Of a stretch of 64,000 nucleotides of DNA, positions 61,102 through 64,000 are shown in pieces. The stretch covers positions 1 through 64,000 of the forward strand of contig NZ_AUJB01000013.1 of the NCBI RefSeq assembly GCF_000424005.1, given 5' to 3'. The translations under genes and the position numbers were made by a program. Below the pieces are notes generated by a model. It did no database searches. It was not told the DNA's origin and saw only the letters and a list, made by a program, of their open reading frames with translations. This DNA comes from Pseudobutyrivibrio ruminis CF1b. Its GTDB lineage: Bacteria; Bacillota; Clostridia; Lachnospirales; Lachnospiraceae. Every line of letters begins with the position of its first letter. The first letter of the stretch is position 1.

Positions 61102-61424
61102 TTTTACGGGTGAAACCAGGAGATGGATTATTTTACCCGTAAAAATATATTGCAGTAAAATTACATTACGGGTATAGATTAGAATTTTCTATTATCACCC
61201 GTAAAAAATCTTCATTTTTAAAGACTTTTACGGGTAGAAAATTAGAAAGCTATAATCTACCCGTAATTCGTATTCACAGAAACCACAATATGGGTAATAA
61301 CTTTTGAAAAATACGGGTATTTTGGAACCTTTATTAGATATACCCGTAATTTAGAAAAAACATTGATTTTTAAATTGGAAATTTACGGGTGTAATCTAAC
61401 TAAACTAATCATTTACCCGTAAAT
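61102..61424. repeat. Array C of TACGGGT/ACCCGTA inverted pairs
   Basis: ACGGGT starts at 61106, 61168, 61230, 61313 and 61385. Partner ACCCGT starts at 61135, 61197, 61259, 61342 and 61415. Arm-to-arm distance is 29, 29, 29, 29 and 30. Pair-to-pair distance is 62, 62, 83 and 72, with a degenerate ATGGGT at 61290 in the wider gap. The first pair extends to TTTTACGGGT/ACCCGTAAAA. Filler is AT-rich and unique. No ORF. 61425-61525 shows nothing further. Confidence 0.92.
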
Positions 61425-61525
61425 AAGTAACATGGCGCCGCCATAGCCCCATTTATATCATGTGGCAAAAGCAGGTTGAAAAACAAATAGTGGATAGAAT
61501 AGCATATTATTGTAATTACGATATA

Positions 61526-61557
61526 GGACTAGCACAAAAATGTGCTAGTCCTTTTTT
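61526..61557 (+). terminator. Strong hairpin terminator before chvE
   Basis: GGACTAGCACA AAAA TGTGCTAGTCC then T6. Confidence 0.9.
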
Positions 61558-61588
61558 AATCGTAAATACGGATTAGACAAAAATGTGA

Positions 61589-61617
61589 AGAAAGTGACAA
61601 CCATTTTCAGAAAGTGA
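61589..61617 (+). promoter_or_regulatory. Candidate AraC-type operator before chvE
   Basis: AGAAAGTGA at 61589-61597 and 61609-61617, exactly 20 bases apart, ending about 60 bases before the chvE start. Direct repeats two helical turns apart are typical of AraC-family sites. The only nearby AraC regulator is at 58344. Confidence 0.5.
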
Positions 61618-61676
61618 AATGATATATTATCTACAGTAACAAACATAACCTAATTGAAAGGGAGGTTTTTTAGGAA

Positions 61677-62795
61677 ATGAAAAAGAAATTATTAAGTGTA
61701 CTCTTAACAGGTGCTATGGCAGCTTCTATGTTAGTAGGCTGTGGTACAAGCACAGAGACAACAGATTCAGCTCCAGCAGCAGATGCAGGTGAGGCTACAG
61801 AGTCTACTACAACAGCTGGTGGCACAAAGGTTGGTGTAGCAATGCCTACAAAGGACCTTCAGAGATGGAACCAGGATGGTGCTAACATGGAGAAGGAGCT
61901 TAAGGCAGCTGGATTTGATGTTGACCTTCAGTACGCTTCAAACGATGTTCAGACACAGGTTTCTCAGATTGAGAACATGATTAACTCAGGATGTAACGTA
62001 CTCGTAGTTGCAGCTATCGAGGGTTCTTCACTTGGTGAGGCTATGGATATGGCAGCTGAGAAGAACATCCCAGTTATCGCTTATGACCGTCTTATCATGA
62101 ACTCAGATGCAGTTTCTTACTACGCTACATTTGATAACTACAAGGTAGGTCAGGTTCAGGGTCAGTACATCATCGATCAGCTCGACCTTGAGAACACATC
62201 TGATACATTCACACTTGAAATCACAGCTGGTGATCCAGGTGATAACAACGCTGGTTTCTTCTACAACGGTGCTATGGATCTTCTTAAGCCATACATTGAA
62301 AAAGGAACACTTGAAGTTAAGTCTGGTCAGGTAGAGTTCGCAGAAGTTGCTACTCCAGCATGGGCTACAGAGACAGCTCAGTCACGTATGGAGACAATCC
62401 TTTCTTCTAACTATGCTAGCGATGACCTTGATATCTGCCTCTGCTCAAACGATTCTACAGCACTTGGTGTTGAGAACGCACTTGCAGCAAACTACAAGGG
62501 TAAATATCCAATCATCACAGGTCAGGATTGCGATATCGAGAACACAAAGAACATGATCGCTGGAAAGCAGTCTATGTCAGTATTCAAGGATACACGTACA
62601 CTTGCTTCACAGGTTGTTAAGATGGTAGGTCAGATTCTTAATGGTGAGACAGTAGATGTTAACGATGAGAAGACATATGACAACGGAACAGGTATCATTC
62701 CTTCTTACCTTTGCGAGCCAGTATTCGCAGATGCTAACAACTACAAGGAGCTCCTTATCGATTCTGGATACTACACAGAGGATCAGCTTCAGTAA
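61677..62795 (+). CDS. chvE: Multiple-monosaccharide-binding lipoprotein (ChvE-type)
   Basis: 372 residues. Signal with lipobox MLVGCGT, Ser/Thr linker, then ChvE fold: VGVAMPTKDLQRWNQDGANM, LVVAAIEGSSLGEAMDMAAE, IPVIAYDRLIMNSDAVSYYA, TAGDPGDNNAGFFYNGAM, CSNDSTALGVENALA, ITGQDCDIENTKNMIAGKQ. Imports several monosaccharides with the MmsA ATPase downstream and a permease presumably beyond the window. Very regular codon use suggests high expression. GGGAGG precedes the start. Confidence 0.93.
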   Translation: MKKKLLSVLLTGAMAASMLVGCGTSTETTDSAPAADAGEATESTTTAGGTKVGVAMPTKDLQRWNQDGANMEKELKAAGFDVDLQYASNDVQTQVSQIENMINSGCNVLVVAAIEGSSLGEAMDMAAEKNIPVIAYDRLIMNSDAVSYYATFDNYKVGQVQGQYIIDQLDLENTSDTFTLEITAGDPGDNNAGFFYNGAMDLLKPYIEKGTLEVKSGQVEFAEVATPAWATETAQSRMETILSSNYASDDLDICLCSNDSTALGVENALAANYKGKYPIITGQDCDIENTKNMIAGKQSMSVFKDTRTLASQVVKMVGQILNGETVDVNDEKTYDNGTGIIPSYLCEPVFADANNYKELLIDSGYYTEDQLQ

Positions 62796-62934
62796 TTAGG
62801 TGATAAACATCTAAAACCAAAACAGTTTTATAGGGCAGGGAAACCTGCCCTATTTTAAAGGTTTTCACTAGAGAATATTTTGAAGAGAATACACATAAGT
62901 TATTCTAAAGTTTTTTTATAGGGAGGAAATACAA

Positions 62935-64000
62935 GTGGGAAAAACAATACTTGAGATGGTCAACATCACCAAAGAGTTCCCAGGCGTAAAGGCCCTTGAT
63001 AACGTTAATCTTAAAGTAGAAGAAGGTGAAATTCACGCTCTTGTAGGCGAGAACGGTGCTGGTAAGTCTACTCTGATGAATGTATTAAGTGGTATTTACC
63101 CATTCGGTTCTTACACAGGCGACATTGTTTACAATGGAGAGGTTTGTAAGTTCCAGAAGATCAAGGACTCAGAGGAAAAGGGAATCGTAATTATCCATCA
63201 GGAATTAGCTCTTATTCCTTACATGTCAATTGGTGAGAACATGTTCCTTGGAAATGAGCAGGGAAAGAAAGCAGCTATTGATTGGGACAAAACATATGCA
63301 GAGGCTGACAAGTATCTGAAGATGGTAGGTCTTTCAGAAAGCAGCCGTGTATTGATTAAAGATATCGGTGTTGGTAAGCAGCAGCTTGTAGAAATTGCAA
63401 AGGCACTTGCTAAGAACGCAAAATTACTTATCCTTGATGAGCCTACTTCATCTCTTAACGAGACAGATTCAAGGGCACTTCTTGATTTACTTCTTGAATT
63501 CAAAAAGCAGGGAATGACATCTATCATTATTTCCCACAAGCTTAATGAGGTTTCTTATGTAGCAGATAAAATCACTGTTATCCGTGATGGTTCTACAATT
63601 GAAACACTTGATAAGACAAAGGATGATATTTCTGAAGACAGAATTATCAAGGGCATGGTTGGTCGTGAAATGACAGACCGTTTCCCAAAGCGTCATGATG
63701 TTAAAATCGGTGACATCGCTATGGAAGTTAAGGATTGGACAGTATTCCATCCACAGTTCTCAGAGCGTAAGGTTGTTGATGGCGTATCAATGAACGTTCG
63801 TAAGGGCGAGGTAGTAGGTATTGCCGGACTTATGGGTGCTGGCCGTACAGAGCTTGCCATGAGTATCTTTGGTAAGGCTTATGGAACAAACATCTCAGGA
63901 CAGCTTTTCTTGAACGGAGAAGAGGTTCACCTTAAGAATATTAAGGATGCTATCAAGCACAAGATTGCATACGTTACTGAGGATAGAAAGGGTAACGGAC
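62935..64000 (+). CDS. mmsA: Monosaccharide ABC transporter ATPase (MmsA-type), 3'-partial
   Basis: Frame open from GTG 62935 (GGGAGG eight bases upstream) to the window end, at least 355 residues; the family is about 510. First ATPase half is complete: Walker [11 protein letters not shown]-loop VIIHQELAL, signature region [14 protein letters not shown] in place of LSGGQ as usual here, Walker [13 protein letters not shown]-loop IIISHKLNE. The second half begins with [19 protein letters not shown]. Powers the ChvE system. Confidence 0.93.
   Translation, partial: MGKTILEMVNITKEFPGVKALDNVNLKVEEGEIHALVGENGAGKSTLMNVLSGIYPFGSYTGDIVYNGEVCKFQKIKDSEEKGIVIIHQELALIPYMSIGENMFLGNEQGKKAAIDWDKTYAEADKYLKMVGLSESSRVLIKDIGVGKQQLVEIAKALAKNAKLLILDEPTSSLNETDSRALLDLLLEFKKQGMTSIIISHKLNEVSYVADKITVIRDGSTIETLDKTKDDISEDRIIKGMVGREMTDRFPKRHDVKIGDIAMEVKDWTVFHPQFSERKVVDGVSMNVRKGEVVGIAGLMGAGRTELAMSIFGKAYGTNISGQLFLNGEEVHLKNIKDAIKHKIAYVTEDRKGNG

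Overview
The window reads as chromosome of a low-GC, xylan-degrading, butyrate-forming Lachnospiraceae bacterium. Pseudobutyrivibrio/Butyrivibrio is my inference. It rests on a secreted GH11-CBM36-CBM36-CE4 xylanase/deacetylase, a crotonase, a small Lys-rich protein typical of Lachnospiraceae, a YjfB-like protein, the ChvE/MmsA sugar-uptake system and AT-rich intergenic DNA. No rRNA, tRNA or CRISPR locus was seen.

Bases 1-16,131 are an Rhs polymorphic-toxin island. A very large Rhs protein (5' end outside the window) is followed by at least five displaced, 5'-truncated Rhs tips. Each tip is followed by a small gene likely to encode immunity. Four of these small genes (5290, 6448, 14678, 15691) look paralogous: membrane helices plus a short beta domain ending in a 'G-D-x-V-x-V-x-Y-L-P-x-S-K' type motif. 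Two others carry PH-like domains. A 1,675-bp IS4-family element with an 11-bp target duplication, the left end of an IS110-family element fused in frame to a toxin tip, and a 90-bp insertion have scarred the island.

Bases 16,200-26,340 hold a GGEEF diguanylate cyclase and many small accessory genes: CPBP proteases, PspC, EamA, an apparently SOS-controlled HAD phosphatase and several unknown proteins. Bases 26,374-38,239 are mostly core: the xylanase, a TrpXYZ-type ABC transporter, aspartokinase, the pyrC-pyrF-pyrK-pyrD pyrimidine operon and mecA. Bases 38,280-40,470 hold a PD-(D/E)XK-like protein flanked by oppositely oriented arrays of hairpin repeats, then a compact element that could form an RNA with two mutually exclusive stems. 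Bases 40,970-54,580 carry an esterase/acyltransferase/DUF6320 operon, an EAL-GGDEF protein, crotonase, a type-2 isoleucyl-tRNA synthetase, glycogen phosphorylase and a CPBP protease. Bases 54,740-64,000 hold an EF-hand-like protein and a sugar-sensing/uptake locus: membrane-anchored sugar-binding protein, LytS-type kinase, YesN-type AraC regulator, second binding lipoprotein, ChvE, and MmsA running off the end.

The most unusual non-coding structure is three unrelated arrays of regularly spaced inverted motifs (21525-21724; 38394-38518 with 39783-40051; 61102-61424). Arm-to-arm distance within each array is almost constant (28, 42-43 and 29-30 bases). All coordinates, motifs and repeats were read by eye. 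Family assignments come from recalled motifs, not database searches.
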